Assembly (NCBI GenBank): GCA_003669605.1
Contig: QWOP01000070.1
Coordinates: forward strand, 1 to 64,000
DNA: 64,000 nt
Direction: 5' to 3'
Origin: Planctomycetota bacterium
GTDB taxonomy: Bacteria; Planctomycetota; Planctomycetia; Pirellulales; UBA1268
Shown: in pieces, positions 43,274 to 53,742 of the stretch
Layout of the letters: each line of letters opens with the position of its first letter
Numbering within the stretch: position 1 is the first letter of the stretch
Made by a program: the position numbers and the translations under genes
The notes under the pieces: generated by a model
Database searches by the model: none
Seen by the model: only the letters and a program-made list of their open reading frames with translations
What the model was told of the DNA's origin: nothing

Positions 43274-44274
43274 AGGCCGGCTTCTGGGGCCCGGGCGGTC
43301 ATCCGTACAATCACTTTCCCCATCGGTCCCTCGGCCAGCCTGGCAAACGCCGCAGGGACCTCCTCCAGGGGAAACACCGAGTCGACGACCGGGCGGCTCC
43401 CGGTGATTCGCAGCAGCGAAACAACCTCCCCCCACGCTGCCGCCTGGGAGTCGCGCGAGTCAGTGCCGACGGCCACGCCTCCGATGCGAACGCGGCGGAA
43501 GAAGAGGCTGGCGGTGTTGAACGCGGGGACCGGACCGGCAAGCATCCCCACGACGCTCACCCGTCCCTCGAAGCCGAGCGTGTCCACCAGTTCGGAAAAC
43601 AGTGCTCCGCCGATTGTGTCGACGACGAGGTCGACTCGTCGGGGAGCGAGCAACTCCTTCAACTCGCGCCGCCAGCAGTCTGATCGCGGATCGAGGACGG
43701 CTGTTGCCCCGAGCAAGAGCAGCTGCTCTCTTTTGGCGACGCTGCGGGAGAGGCCGATGACAGTGTGTCCCAGCGCCGCTGCCAATTGCACCGTTGCCAC
43801 ACCGACTCCCCCAGAGGCTCCACTGACGAGCACCACCGAGGGAGCCAGCCTGCCCCATTGGAGGAGCGCCTGGTGGGCAGTCAGGGACACCAGCGCTGCC
43901 CCTGCGGCCTCCAAGTCGCTATAGGTCTCTGGAACTGGAGCCAGGGAATCGGCAGCGACTGCCACTCGTTCGGCAAGTGTGCCGGGGCGGGTGACCCCGG
44001 TGTCGCCTCTGAGGATGAGCGCCCGGTCGCCCGGCTTCCAGCCCCTCACCCCCTCACCCACGGCCAGGATTGTGCCGCTGCCGTCACGGCCAAGAACGTG
44101 CGGGAAGGTCGGCCGGGCAGGGTAGAGCCCTTCGGCCAGATACCGGTCGGCTGGATTGAGGGCGGCAGCGTGGAGGTGGAGAACCACGTCGCCGGCAGCG
44201 GCGATAGGATCGGCGAGCTCCACCAGCCGGAGTCCTCCAAGGCCGCGGTGGTCGGGGATCGTCCATCCAAGCAT
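43243..44274 (-). CDS. MDR-family NADPH:quinone reductase-like oxidoreductase
   Basis: The 343-residue protein is a medium-chain dehydrogenase without structural zinc ligands. The catalytic domain has ALNPADRYLAEGLYP and LGRDGSGTILAVGEGVRGWK; the Rossmann domain has VLVSGASGGVGVATVQLAAA. ALVSLTAHQALLQWG is the quinone reductase-type hinge. It probably reduces quinones or alkenals with NADPH. A second gene of this family lies at 53739-54731. Confidence 0.88.
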   Translation of the reverse strand: MLGWTIPDHRGLGGLRLVELADPIAAAGDVVLHLHAAALNPADRYLAEGLYPARPTFPHVLGRDGSGTILAVGEGVRGWKPGDRALILRGDTGVTRPGTLAERVAVAADSLAPVPETYSDLEAAGAALVSLTAHQALLQWGRLAPSVVLVSGASGGVGVATVQLAAALGHTVIGLSRSVAKREQLLLLGATAVLDPRSDCWRRELKELLAPRRVDLVVDTIGGALFSELVDTLGFEGRVSVVGMLAGPVPAFNTASLFFRRVRIGGVAVGTDSRDSQAAAWGEVVSLLRITGSRPVVDSVFPLEEVPAAFARLAEGPMGKVIVRMTARAPEAGLHTVGFGGSS

Positions 44275-44451
44275 CGCGCAGCCTGTCTTTCGTGCGGTTG
44301 GTGCGGAGGGCTGGGGAAGCGTCGAGTCCGCCGGTAAACAGGGTACCCCGCTGCCAACAAAAGTGGCAGGACTCCCGGCCGGTTTTCGTTCGTTCGGCCT
44401 GTTAGAATCCGTGCCGCTTCAAGCCCTTGCGTCGTCCGGACACCACTCCCC

Positions 44452-46380
44452 ATGTCTGCTCGTTCATCGCCGCTGATGGTTGGCTTTGTCGTCGGTGAGG
44501 GGGATGTTGAGAGCCGTCCTGCCGGCTGGAATTGGAGAGGTTGGCTAGAGTGGATGGCGATTGCCATGCTAGCCGCAGGGGCGGTGATTGGGCCGTTGGT
44601 GCTGGGAGGTACCACCTCGCTTGCCCGGGTGGCGATCAATCTCCTCGTGGCGGGGGCGGCGGTCGCATGGTGTGTTGCGAGGCCGCGGTCCTGGCGCTTG
44701 ATGTGCCTGCCACTGGCCGTGACGGCACTGGCGATGCTGCAACTGCTGCCGCTGCCCGGTGCAGTACTGCAGAGCGTTGCGCCATACTCGGCGCAGCTTT
44801 GGATGGCAGCCAACGGGGGCATCCTGCCTGCTTGGGGCACGATCTCCGTCGATGCCGGTGTGACGATGGTGGCGATCCGCCAGGTCTTCTTGGGCCTGGC
44901 GGCCTTTGTCGTGGTTGCCGATCTCTGCCGCGATGGTTGGCGACGCCTGTTCCTGGCCGGTTCCATCGCGCTGGTGGGGGGGCTGATCTGGGGGCTAGCG
45001 CTGGCGTTTCCGATGAACGAGAAGCATGTCCTCCTGGGGCGCTTCTCCCTGATGTCGGTCCACGGACCGTCGTGGAGAACGTCGGTGCTGACGCCGGATC
45101 GGACCGCGGGCTTCGACGCTGACGTGCCGGAAGTGGTGACCGTCGGGGACAAGCGGTACACGGTGAGGTACTGGGCGATCGGCGACGGCATCGGCTCCTA
45201 CGTCGTCAGCAATCATTTTGCCGCTGGCATGTATCTGACTCTGCCGCTGCTGGTCGGGCTGTTCCGGGAGCGGCTCCGTGGGCGGGTGTGGGGATGGGGC
45301 GGGGCCGTGGTGTCGCTGGTGGTCCTGCTGGCGGCAACGAGGACAGTCGGGTTCCAGGCGCACTCCAGGGCAGGGATGGGCGCGATGCTGTTGGCGACGG
45401 TGGTGTTTATGGCGCTGTCGTCGCGCTCGTGGCTGGGGCGCTGGTTCTGGGGGCTCACGACGTGTGCTGCGGTGGCCGGCCTATCGCTGATCGTCGCGGC
45501 ATTCTTCGGCTGCCTTCCCGGGTTTCCCGGCCTGCTGCCCGACGGGATCCGGGAACGCGCCGTCGTCGCCCTCAAGGACGGTCGCCTGCAACTCACGCAC
45601 GTCGCGTTCTCCCTCTGCGCCGTCGCGCCGCTGCTTGGCACCGGTCTGGGGACCTACGGGGTTGTCCAGCCCCACATGGCACCGAAGATGCCGAGAACGT
45701 ATTTCACGCACAACGACTACGCCCAGATGCTGGCCGAGGGAGGCGTGGTGGCGGGAGTGGTGATGGTGGGGCTGGCGCTGGTGCTCGTGGCCGGACTGGT
45801 GCGTTGCTGGCGGGCTCCTGAAGAAGAGCGCTGTCGCGATGCCGGAGCCTGGGCCGCTCTGGCCGCCATCGGCCTGCACTCGTTCTTCGACTGGAACATG
45901 CATGTTCCGGGCAACGCTCTGCTCACCTGCCTGGTGGCGGGATTGGCCATGGCGGGGGTCATCGTGGGTGATGAGGAGAGGCCAGGCCGCTGGTCGCTGC
46001 GCCGGATTTGTCCAGCGGCATTGCTGGTGACTGCCTGCCTCGTTGCGGCTCTGCTCTCGGTCCGTGACATGACCAGTGAGTCGGCGGCGCGGCGGCTCCG
46101 CTATGCCCTGCTCGGCATGCGGACGGCGACCACCGACGACGAACGGGCCATCGCCATGGGCCGTCTCGAGCACGCAAGCGCCCTGGCAGACCCTGCCGAC
46201 CGCTGGAATCCAAACCACGTGGAGTTGGCCGTCCTGGCCAGCCAGGCTGCACTTCACCTCGCGGCTGACGGTGACGACGCCTCTGCCGAAACCGCCGACG
46301 CCTGGATGAAGCGTGCCCGGGCGCGGAGCCCACTGCCTTTCGGTCTTCCAGAGCCTCTGCCTGGCGGGCAGGGCAAGTGA
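44452..46380 (+). CDS. O-antigen ligase/polymerase-like membrane protein
   Basis: The 642-residue protein has about ten to twelve membrane segments from residue 33 onward and a large soluble loop around 190-245. The late periplasmic loop and helix, MPRTYFTHNDYAQMLAEGGV, carry the HNDY-x-x-x-x-x-E-G motif of the O-antigen ligase (Wzy/WaaL, PF04932) family. A C-terminal helical, TPR-like tail follows. Members join or polymerise lipid-linked glycans at the cell surface. No other polysaccharide genes surround it, so the glycan is unknown. Confidence 0.83.
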   Translation: MSARSSPLMVGFVVGEGDVESRPAGWNWRGWLEWMAIAMLAAGAVIGPLVLGGTTSLARVAINLLVAGAAVAWCVARPRSWRLMCLPLAVTALAMLQLLPLPGAVLQSVAPYSAQLWMAANGGILPAWGTISVDAGVTMVAIRQVFLGLAAFVVVADLCRDGWRRLFLAGSIALVGGLIWGLALAFPMNEKHVLLGRFSLMSVHGPSWRTSVLTPDRTAGFDADVPEVVTVGDKRYTVRYWAIGDGIGSYVVSNHFAAGMYLTLPLLVGLFRERLRGRVWGWGGAVVSLVVLLAATRTVGFQAHSRAGMGAMLLATVVFMALSSRSWLGRWFWGLTTCAAVAGLSLIVAAFFGCLPGFPGLLPDGIRERAVVALKDGRLQLTHVAFSLCAVAPLLGTGLGTYGVVQPHMAPKMPRTYFTHNDYAQMLAEGGVVAGVVMVGLALVLVAGLVRCWRAPEEERCRDAGAWAALAAIGLHSFFDWNMHVPGNALLTCLVAGLAMAGVIVGDEERPGRWSLRRICPAALLVTACLVAALLSVRDMTSESAARRLRYALLGMRTATTDDERAIAMGRLEHASALADPADRWNPNHVELAVLASQAALHLAADGDDASAETADAWMKRARARSPLPFGLPEPLPGGQGK

Positions 46381-46410
46381 TCCTCTGGCTGCACGTTGGC
46401 TGCGAGCGCG

Positions 46411-48480
46411 TCAGCCGTCTCGGCGACTCTCACCCGGCCGGCGCGGGCGGTAGCCGACGCTCCCCCGGCGGCGCTGCTGCCGCCTGCCGTGGTCAGGCCG
46501 TGCGCCAGGCTGTCCAGTTGTGTCCGGGGCGTTGCCGCCTGGTCCACCGCGGATGTGGTCGCCTGAAGTCTGGTCGGTGAAGGCCCGCGTCGCCTCGTTC
46601 CGCTTCTGTTCGAGCGCCTCGCGCGGCGGCCGATCGGGAATCAGACAGTCACACCCCGATCCGATGAGATCGTGACGACCGGCCTGCTCCAGTGCCCGGC
46701 GGACTTCAAACCAGTTTTCCGGTTTGAAGAATTGGAGTAACGACCGCTGCATGCGCCGATCACGCGTTCCCTTGGCCACCTTCACCGCCGCGCCGGTCAT
46801 CGGGTCGAGGCCGGTGTGGTACATGCAGGCCGCGATGTCGAACGGACTGGGGATGAAATCCTGCACTTGGTCCGGACGGTAGCCGTTCCGCTTGAGGAAC
46901 ACCGCCAAGTCGATCATCTCTTCCAGGCCGCTGCCGGGGTGACTGGAAATGAAGTACGGCACGGTGAACTGCTTCTTGCCGACCCGCCGGCTGGCGGCCT
47001 GGAACGCTTCGTCAAACTGCACGAAGTCGTCTGCCGCCGGCTTCTTCATCAATTCCAGGACCTTCGGATCGGTGTGCTCGGGAGCCACCTTGAGATGACC
47101 GCCCACATGATGGGCCGCGAGTTCCTCAAGGTACTCAGGATCACGGCGGGCAAGGTCCATCCGCACCCCCGAGGCCACCAGGACACGCTTCACTCCCGGC
47201 ACCTCGCGGGCCTCCTTCATCAGAGAGCGCAGCGGTCCATGGTCGGTGCCGAGGAGTTTGCACACTGTGGGGTGGACACACGACAACCGTCGGCATTTCG
47301 CCTCCACCTCGGGACGGGAGCAGCGCATCTGATACATGTTGGCCGTCGGTCCGCCGATGTCGGAGACGGTGCCCTTGAATCCCGGCTGCTGGCTGAGGAG
47401 CCGGATTTCGCTGAGCACCGACTCCTGGGAGCGGCTCTGGATGATCCTTCCCTCGTGGGCCGTGATCGAACAGAACGTGCAGCCGCCGAAGCAGCCACGC
47501 ATGATCTGCACACTGTGTTGCACCACCTCGAAGGCGGGGATTCGGGCCGCGCCATAGGAGGGGTGGGGCAGGCGGGTGAAGGGCAGGGCATAGACCCTGT
47601 CCATCTCGTCCTGCTCCAGCGGCAAGGCTGGTGGATTGACCACCACCGCTTCGCGACCGTGGCGTTGCACCAGCCGGCGGGCGTTGTGGGGATTGGTCTC
47701 CAAATGAGACGTCCGTGTCATGGCACAGAAGGCGAGTGGATCCGACGAGACCATTTCATAAGGAGGCAATTCGACGGTCGATGAATCCGCTGGCGGTGGT
47801 TCGCTGGCCCCCAGCCGGTAGGCCACGCCCCGCAGTCCCCGGAGGTCCTTGACCGTGCTGCCGGCATCAAGCCCCCGGGCCACCTCGAGTACCGTCCGCT
47901 CCCCCATTCCGAAGACCACCAGATCGGCCTTGGAGTCGAGGAGGATCGAGCGGCGAACGGTGTCGCTCCAGTAGTCGTAGTGGGCGATGCGACGGAGCGA
48001 TGCCTCGACACCACCGGCGACGACAGGCACTCCGGGGAACGCCTCGCGGGAACGCTGGCAATAGGCAAGGGTTGCCCGGTCAGGACGGCGTCCGATCTGC
48101 CCGTCGGGGGAGTAAGCGTCGTCGTTGCGCACCTTGCGGCTGGCGGTGTAGTGGTTGATCATCGAATCCATGTTGCCGGCCGAGATGCCGAAGAACAGCC
48201 GCGGACGGCCGAACTGCCGCCAGGGCTCGCAACTACTCCAGTCGGGTTGGGCGAGGACCGCCACCCGCCATCCCGCCGCCTCCAGCAAGCGGGCGATGAG
48301 ACCGTTGGCGAAGCTGGGATGGTCCACATAGGCATCCCCACTGACCAGCACGATGTCGATGGAGTCCCAGCCCCGTGCCACCATCTCCGCCCGGGTGGTG
48401 GGGAGTGGCGGGAGAGCGGTGCGGGGGGGGGCGGGGGGGAGCGGGAGGGGCACTGGCGTGATCGCAGGGGGGGGACGCAC
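46411..48480 (-). CDS. YgiQ-family radical SAM protein
   Basis: The protein (about 689 residues from a GTG at 48480) matches the YgiQ family: [40 protein letters not shown], a methylthiotransferase-like N-terminal domain, and the radical SAM cluster motif [16 protein letters not shown] (Cys-x3-Cys-x2-Cys). [20 protein letters not shown] and the [14 protein letters not shown] segment come near the end, then an Arg/Gly-rich tail. Function is not established for the family. The start is uncertain: the conserved part begins at PTTRAEM and the preceding 20 residues are nearly all proline and hydrophobic. The frame stays open to 48714. Confidence 0.88.
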   Translation of the reverse strand: MRPPPAITPVPLPLPPAPPRTALPPLPTTRAEMVARGWDSIDIVLVSGDAYVDHPSFANGLIARLLEAAGWRVAVLAQPDWSSCEPWRQFGRPRLFFGISAGNMDSMINHYTASRKVRNDDAYSPDGQIGRRPDRATLAYCQRSREAFPGVPVVAGGVEASLRRIAHYDYWSDTVRRSILLDSKADLVVFGMGERTVLEVARGLDAGSTVKDLRGLRGVAYRLGASEPPPADSSTVELPPYEMVSSDPLAFCAMTRTSHLETNPHNARRLVQRHGREAVVVNPPALPLEQDEMDRVYALPFTRLPHPSYGAARIPAFEVVQHSVQIMRGCFGGCTFCSITAHEGRIIQSRSQESVLSEIRLLSQQPGFKGTVSDIGGPTANMYQMRCSRPEVEAKCRRLSCVHPTVCKLLGTDHGPLRSLMKEAREVPGVKRVLVASGVRMDLARRDPEYLEELAAHHVGGHLKVAPEHTDPKVLELMKKPAADDFVQFDEAFQAASRRVGKKQFTVPYFISSHPGSGLEEMIDLAVFLKRNGYRPDQVQDFIPSPFDIAACMYHTGLDPMTGAAVKVAKGTRDRRMQRSLLQFFKPENWFEVRRALEQAGRHDLIGSGCDCLIPDRPPREALEQKRNEATRAFTDQTSGDHIRGGPGGNAPDTTGQPGARPDHGRRQQRRRGSVGYRPRRPGESRRDG

Positions 48481-48676
48481 TTGCGGTCGGCAAGAGCGGC
48501 GGATGAGGAAACCGGGCTGCTTTCGTGGATCCTGAGAGTCTACGCTCTCCACCGTGGGCGGTCTTTGCGGTCTTGAAGAACCGTACTTTACGGCTGCGGC
48601 GGAGACTGCAGATCCGGTTGGGCTGGTATATTCGAGCGATTCCCGTGGCAGTGATCCGCCTGTGACGGACCTCATC

Positions 48677-49837
48677 ATGCGTTTTCCGCCTTCGTTGCCC
48701 TTCGTGCCACCCATTCCAGGCGGCCATGGCCCGGATGTTCCTCCCCGGGCCGTTGGCAGCGGCGGGCGTCGTCTTCCGCCGCGGCTGGTGGTGGTGCTGT
48801 TGGCGGCATGGGGTGTTGTCCTCCTGGCGGGGCCTCGGCATCCGGCGGCGGGGGAAGTCCCTCCGCGAGCCCCAGTCGACCCCCGGATTGGCGAATGGAT
48901 CGCCCAACTGGGATCGGATCAGTTCGCGCAGCGCGAAGCGGCCAGCCATTCGCTCGTCGAGGCGGGGGCAAAGACGTTGCCCTCCCTGGCGGCAGCAGCC
49001 AGTGGTGATGACCTCGAGATTGCGAGCCGGGCCATCGAGATCATCCGGGGGTTCCTCGCCGCCTACCCTGCCGCTGATGGAATGCCCGCCGAGGTGTCCA
49101 ATCCGGCCGACGCCACCTCTGAGCCGCACGTGGCCCAGGAAACGTCGCAGCAGGCCGAACGGCTGCTGGAGGCGCTGGCAGAGGGGGAGACTGGTCCAGT
49201 CGCACAATTGGCCTCAACGACGCTTGAATTTCACCAGATGGGAATGGCCGAAGCGGCCCGGGAGCGGCTGGAATCGCTCGGAGCCAGGTTTAACGACGGT
49301 TTCCTTCCCAGCGGCAGACGGGGCTTGGAGGTGGTGATCGATTCCCATTGGAAGGGGGGCGTCGAGGATTTGCGGTTGCTCCCCCGGATACGCAGTCTTC
49401 GCCATCTGGGGATCCACGGAATCCGACTCGATCCTCCGGCTGTCGCTGCGCTTGGGCGGATGCGCGGCGTGGAGACGTTCCACCTCTATGGCACCGGGAT
49501 CTCCGACGACGTGGTGACGGGGCTCGCTGCCCGGTTCCCCAACGCCGAGATCGACATCCGCAGGGGGGGCAAACTGGGCGTCGGTGGCCAGCGGACGATC
49601 GGCCCCTGTCAGATCACCCAGGTGATGGCCGGTTCCGCCGCCGACAAGGCCGGCATTCAAATCGGAGATGTGGTCCTCTCCATGGATGGTGAGGCGGTGG
49701 CGAACTTTGAGGGCCTCACCGACTTCATCGGCCGGCGTGGGCCGGGGGAGTCGATCGAGGTGATGATCGAGCGGGCGATTGCTGGCAAGGTCCCCGAGCG
49801 GCGGAAGGTCACCGTGACGCTGGATGGCTGGGACTGA
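48677..49837 (+). CDS. membrane-anchored PDZ-domain protein
   Basis: The 386-residue protein starts at the ATG at 48677. After a Pro-rich start there is one hydrophobic segment ([17 protein letters not shown]), so the rest is secreted or anchored. The middle has HEAT-like helices ([20 protein letters not shown]) and a leucine-rich-repeat-like stretch ([36 protein letters not shown]). The C-terminal 90 residues are a PDZ domain ([20 protein letters not shown], then [19 protein letters not shown]). No protease domain is seen, so it probably acts as a protein-binding scaffold. cysC follows 43 bp downstream. Confidence 0.8.
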   Translation: MRFPPSLPFVPPIPGGHGPDVPPRAVGSGGRRLPPRLVVVLLAAWGVVLLAGPRHPAAGEVPPRAPVDPRIGEWIAQLGSDQFAQREAASHSLVEAGAKTLPSLAAAASGDDLEIASRAIEIIRGFLAAYPAADGMPAEVSNPADATSEPHVAQETSQQAERLLEALAEGETGPVAQLASTTLEFHQMGMAEAARERLESLGARFNDGFLPSGRRGLEVVIDSHWKGGVEDLRLLPRIRSLRHLGIHGIRLDPPAVAALGRMRGVETFHLYGTGISDDVVTGLAARFPNAEIDIRRGGKLGVGGQRTIGPCQITQVMAGSAADKAGIQIGDVVLSMDGEAVANFEGLTDFIGRRGPGESIEVMIERAIAGKVPERRKVTVTLDGWD

Positions 49838-49880
49838 CAGCACGAATCGAATCACCCCCCAAGGGCGTCGGGAGTTTCGC

Positions 49881-50549
49881 ATGTCGGAAGAAAAAGTTGA
49901 TGTCCGTTGGCATGCCCATGCCGTCAGCCGCGCGGATCGCGAGCGATCGGCCGGACACGCTGGCTGCGTGCTGTGGTTCACAGGCCTTTCGGGGTGTGGC
50001 AAGAGCACGCTGGCCAATCTCGTCGATCGCCGACTTCATGCCAGGGGAGTGCACAGTTTCGTCCTCGACGGCGACAACGTCCGCCTCGGCCTCAACGCCG
50101 CCCCGGACCTGCTCCGCCAGCGGCACGACGAGGCGTTCGCCACTCGCTTCGGCCTCGGCTTCGGCCCGCAGGACAGGGAAGAGAACATCCGCCGAATTGG
50201 TGCCGTCGCCGAACTTTTTGCGCAGGCGGGAATCGTCGCCCTGACGGCGTTTATCAGCCCCTACCGCCGCGACCGCGATGGCGTGCGAGCGATGTTTCCG
50301 CCGGGTGACTTCGTGGAAGTCTCCGTCCGGGCCCCGCTTGAAGTCTGTGAGGCCCGCGATCCGAAGGGACTTTACCGGAAGGCCCGGGCGGGCGAGATCA
50401 AGGGATTCACCGGGATTGACGACCCCTACGAGGAGCCGATCGCCCCGGAGATCGCCGTCGATTCCGCCAACCGTCCGGCCGAAGATCTGGCCGATGAGGT
50501 GATCGACTGGTTGGAGCGGGCCGGAAAAATCCCCGCGGCTCCCCGCTGA
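49881..50549 (+). CDS. cysC: adenylylsulfate kinase CysC, with an insertion
   Basis: The 222-residue protein phosphorylates APS to PAPS. It has P-loop GLSGCGKST at 35-43, FVLDGDNVRLGLN, then REENIRRIGAVAELFAQAG, ALTAFISPYRRDRDGVRAMF and GLYRKARAGEIKGFTGIDDP, in standard order. Two oddities: the usual DGDNVRHGLN has Leu for His, and about 17 residues (AAPDLLRQRHDEAFATR) are inserted between GLN and the LGF segment. No ATP sulfurylase gene is in the window. The start at 49881 follows GGGAG. Confidence 0.9.
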   Translation: MSEEKVDVRWHAHAVSRADRERSAGHAGCVLWFTGLSGCGKSTLANLVDRRLHARGVHSFVLDGDNVRLGLNAAPDLLRQRHDEAFATRFGLGFGPQDREENIRRIGAVAELFAQAGIVALTAFISPYRRDRDGVRAMFPPGDFVEVSVRAPLEVCEARDPKGLYRKARAGEIKGFTGIDDPYEEPIAPEIAVDSANRPAEDLADEVIDWLERAGKIPAAPR

Positions 50550-50595
50550 ACCAGCAAGTCAGCCCCGGAGTTTCCCAGACGCCGCGAGCGCCAAG

Positions 50596-50739
50596 CGAAA
50601 GCGGCAGGGACTCCGAAAGCGGCAGGGCCTCCGAAATCGGCAGGGACTCCGAAATCGGCAGGGACTCCGAAATCGGCAGGGACTCCGAAATCGGCAGGGA
50701 CTCCGAAATCGGCAGGGACTCCGAAATCGGCAGGGCCTC
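50596..50739. repeat. 18-bp tandem repeat, eight copies
   Basis: The unit CGAAATCGGCAGGGACTC, with the word GGCAGGG at 50603, 50621 and so on every 18 bp to 50729, occurs eight times. The first copies differ slightly (CGAAAG, GGGCCT). It lies just past the end of cysC and runs into the hairpin at 50731-50766. No spacers are present, so it is not a CRISPR array. Confidence 0.93.
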
Positions 50740-50766
50740 GGTGGCGAGAACGCCACCGAGGCCCTG
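50731..50766. terminator. perfect 16-bp hairpin between cysC and rpoD
   Basis: Arms CAGGGCCTCGGTGGCG and CGCCACCGAGGCCCTG pair without mismatch around the 4-base loop AGAA. It lies between two convergent genes and should stop transcripts from either side, although no T run follows. The left arm overlaps the last copy of the 18-bp repeat. Confidence 0.75.
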
Positions 50767-50826
50767 AGCGAATCAAAAGCACTGGCATGATCATGCATGA
50801 TCATGCTGGATCAGGCTTAATCAGGC

Positions 50827-52491
50827 TTAATCAAGGAAACCGGAAAGTTCCTCGCTGCGGGCCGGGGCCTGCAATTTGCGGACGGCCTTGGCTTCGATCT
50901 GCCGAATCCGCTCGCGCGTCACCTTGAAGATGTGCCCAACTTCCTCCAGCGTGTAGCTGTACCCGTCCCCGAGTCCGTAACGGAGCTTGATGATCTCCCG
51001 CTCCCGGTAGCTGAGCGACTTGAGCACCTTCGCGATCCGGTTGCGGAGCATCTCCTGAGCCGCTCCCACAGCCGGGTTCTCGGCACCGGTGTCGGGCAGC
51101 AGGTCACCGAAGTGGCTGTCCTCACTGTTGCCGACCGGCCGATCAAGGCTGATCGGGTAGCGACTCATCGCCGAAACACGGCGCGTCTCGTCGACGGGCG
51201 TGCCGGCCCGGGCAGCGATCTCCTCGATCGTCGGTTCGCGACCATATTCCTGGAGCAACTGGCGGGCCACGTTCCGCACCCGCGACATGGTCTCGACCAT
51301 GTGCACGGGAATCCGGATCGTTCGGCTCTGATCAGCCACGGCCCGTGTGATCGCCTGCCGGATCCACCACGTGGCGTAGGTGCAGAACTTGAAGCCGCGG
51401 CGGTATTCGAACTTGTCGACGGCCCGCATCAGGCCCGCGTTCCCCTCCTGGATCAAATCGAGGAATGACAGACCGCGGTTGCGGTATTTCTTGGCGATCG
51501 AGACCACCAACCGGAGGTTGCCCTCCGACAGTCCCCGCTTCGCTTTCTGATACTGAGCGTAGATTTGGCGAATCTCGGCCACACGCCGCTTCAGGCTCCG
51601 CGGAGTTTCGTGGCAGGCCTTGAGGATCACGCGGTATTCTTCCACCAACTTCTGCCTGCCAGAGGGGGGCTGCTTCCCCTTCTTGTGGGCGTCAATCTTC
51701 ATCCGCAGTTCCTTGACGCGGCGGACGAAGTCTTCGAGCGTGGGGATCATGGCCTCGATCCGCTGGGTCCGCAGCCCGAGTTCCTCAACCAGCCGGACAC
51801 AGCGGCGGCGACGACGGCCGAGACGAGCCCAGGCTTCGCGGCGCTCCTGCATCTTCCGCTTCTTCGACAGCGCGATGCGGTAGTCGTTCTTGTTCTGACG
51901 CAGCAGCACATCGAGCGTCCGCAGATTGTGCGGGAGACGGCCGAGGATCTGGTCCTTCTCGAGGCGATCGGTGACCGACACCTGCACGGTGCGGTCGAAC
52001 GGCAGTTCCCCGCGGTGAACGCGGGAGAGCACCTTGAAGGCCTGCTGGCAGACGTACTCACATTCGAGAAGCTTGGCGCGGAAATTGGCGCGTGTTGTCT
52101 CGATCTGACGGGCGAGATAGATCTCCTGCGCCCGGGTCAGCAGGGGGATCTCTCCCATCTGTGTGAGGTACATGCGGACAGGGTCGTCAGACCAGTTCTC
52201 GTTCTGTTCGATGAGAACGTCCTCGGCCTCACCGCTAGCCTCGACGTCGGTTTCGGCATCGGCATCGATCTCGCCGTCGGCGAGTCCTCCCGAGTCATCG
52301 TCGGCCATGAGATCGGCGTCGGCCTCTTCGGCATCGACAACCTTGACGGTCAGATCCTCAACGTCCTGAGGATTGGAGACGACGTCGTCCTCGAGTTCAT
52401 CCAGCAGCGAGTCGTACAAGGCTTCAGCTCCTTCGGGAAACGGATTCACTAGGCTGGGCGGGGGACGCCACCGGTTGGTCGGCGGCGTCAC
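50827..52491 (-). CDS. rpoD: primary sigma factor RpoD (sigma-70)
   Basis: The 554-residue protein has an acidic N-terminus with a run of Asp/Glu at about 55-90, region 1.2 ([20 protein letters not shown]), a long helical non-conserved region at about 130-310, region 2 ([40 protein letters not shown]), region 3 ([20 protein letters not shown]) and region 4 ([20 protein letters not shown]). It directs RNA polymerase to housekeeping promoters. The start is a GTG at 52491. The stop lies in a 10-bp duplication (see findings). Confidence 0.95.
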   Translation of the reverse strand: MTPPTNRWRPPPSLVNPFPEGAEALYDSLLDELEDDVVSNPQDVEDLTVKVVDAEEADADLMADDDSGGLADGEIDADAETDVEASGEAEDVLIEQNENWSDDPVRMYLTQMGEIPLLTRAQEIYLARQIETTRANFRAKLLECEYVCQQAFKVLSRVHRGELPFDRTVQVSVTDRLEKDQILGRLPHNLRTLDVLLRQNKNDYRIALSKKRKMQERREAWARLGRRRRRCVRLVEELGLRTQRIEAMIPTLEDFVRRVKELRMKIDAHKKGKQPPSGRQKLVEEYRVILKACHETPRSLKRRVAEIRQIYAQYQKAKRGLSEGNLRLVVSIAKKYRNRGLSFLDLIQEGNAGLMRAVDKFEYRRGFKFCTYATWWIRQAITRAVADQSRTIRIPVHMVETMSRVRNVARQLLQEYGREPTIEEIAARAGTPVDETRRVSAMSRYPISLDRPVGNSEDSHFGDLLPDTGAENPAVGAAQEMLRNRIAKVLKSLSYREREIIKLRYGLGDGYSYTLEEVGHIFKVTRERIRQIEAKAVRKLQAPARSEELSGFLD

Positions 52492-53175
52492 AGACTGACT
52501 GCTCTACTTCTTCATCTGCTTCATCATCGACTTCAGGGTCTTGGGCCCAACGCCCCGCTCGCCTGTCGACGGCCGCAGTCCGCGGTCGCCGGAGGCATCA
52601 TTCGGAACGCCGACAGTGTGATTCAAGGGGTGGGCAAGTCCAGCGGACAGAATCCCTCCTCTTTTTCGCGACGCAGACTCCGACACCGTGCCGAGCGAAG
52701 ACACGCCGCCGAAAGACACTCACCGGAATAGGACTCGAAGAACCAGCGGACCGTTCCGCCTGCCGCCGGGCAGGAGAACTGCAAGGCGACGGACAAAACG
52801 TTCATTTCGCCGGCGTGCTCACGACGGCGAGATGAATTGGGATGATGGCAACGGTGCCGGCAGGCTCTCCGGCATGCCAGAGAGCCCAAGACAACCGCAC
52901 TTCTCAGGGAAGCCACATCTGGCAGCGAGCCGTCTGTGGGCGTCCGATCGAGCCAGTCGGGAGCCAGTTCGGGGGGCCAAGGACCACCACGCTCGTGTTG
53001 TGAGCCGCTGATGCGTCGCCATGGCCGGAGTCCGGAAGGCAGAGGATTATGCCGCGGCGAGGCATGGAAGGCCAACATTTTTTCCCCTTCCGGCACGGAT
53101 TGTTCGAGGAATCAGCGTTCAAATGGTAAAAAACTCCGGGCACGGTGTTTCTACGGCCTCCGGATTCAATTCTCC
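52492..53175. other. 684-bp region upstream of rpoD
   Basis: Leader of rpoD to the left and of the zinc-ribbon gene to the right. A 71-codon minus-strand frame at 52504-52719, ending GPKTLKSMMKQMKK 12 bp before the rpoD start, could be a short upstream gene or leader peptide, but it is not recognised and its coding character is weak. Longer frames at 52623-53096 look like chance. No promoter is clear. Confidence 0.5.
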
Positions 53176-53742
53176 ATGAACGCGTATCTGCTCCCCTGCG
53201 CCTGTGGCGCGGACATTCCGGTCTCGGCGGCGCAGGCCGGTGGCCAGATTGGTTGCCCGGCCTGTGGCCGTCTGGAAGCGGTGCCGAAGCTGCGGGATTT
53301 GGGGCAGTTGCCCCGTGCCGCCGCGGAGGCCGTCGTCGGGCGGCGGGCCACCGCCGCTGGCTGGACGATCCTCCACACCCTGCTGCTGGCCGGCAGCCTG
53401 CTGGCCATCGGGTGTGGCCTGGGATCGATGCTGGTGACGCCGCCCGAATTCGAGCTCCTCGACAGCGCCGTACTCCAGGCTTCGGTCAACGCGGCCTCCG
53501 CCACGGACGTGATCACTGCGTTCCGTACCCGACTGGAGATGACAGCACTCGAAAGACCGCTGACGGAGCAGGAAGCGAAGTCGTTGAACCGTTCTACCTT
53601 TTACACGCGTCTCCGCGACGGCCTCCGGGCAGCGGCCCTGCTGGGCGCCTTGGCGGCCGTTGGCGGGGGGGTGGGAATTCTCGCTGGGCGGGGTGGAAAG
53701 CCCACTGCACCGCCCGGTGACCTGCAGGGCCGACGGCGATGA
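53176..53742 (+). CDS. membrane protein with N-terminal zinc ribbon, unknown function
   Basis: The 188-residue protein starts at the ATG at 53176. Cys8, Cys10, Cys27 and Cys30 (CACG and CPACGR) form a zinc-ribbon-like knuckle. One hydrophobic segment is at about 63-88 (ILHTLLLAGSLLAIGCGLGS) and another near 155-172 (AAALLGALAAVGGGVGILAG). The loop between carries charged helices. The family is not recognised, but the Zn-ribbon plus membrane-helix layout is common in planctomycetes. The last codon overlaps the next gene (ATGA), so translation is coupled. Confidence 0.72.
   Translation: MNAYLLPCACGADIPVSAAQAGGQIGCPACGRLEAVPKLRDLGQLPRAAAEAVVGRRATAAGWTILHTLLLAGSLLAIGCGLGSMLVTPPEFELLDSAVLQASVNAASATDVITAFRTRLEMTALERPLTEQEAKSLNRSTFYTRLRDGLRAAALLGALAAVGGGVGILAGRGGKPTAPPGDLQGRRR

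Noticed and set aside
50596-50739. 18-bp repeat considered as CRISPR
   Set aside because: Copies are directly adjacent with no spacers and no cas genes are present.
52623-53096. 157-codon minus-strand frame upstream of rpoD
   Set aside because: Arg/Cys/Pro-rich translation with no domain; typical of chance frames in GC-rich DNA.
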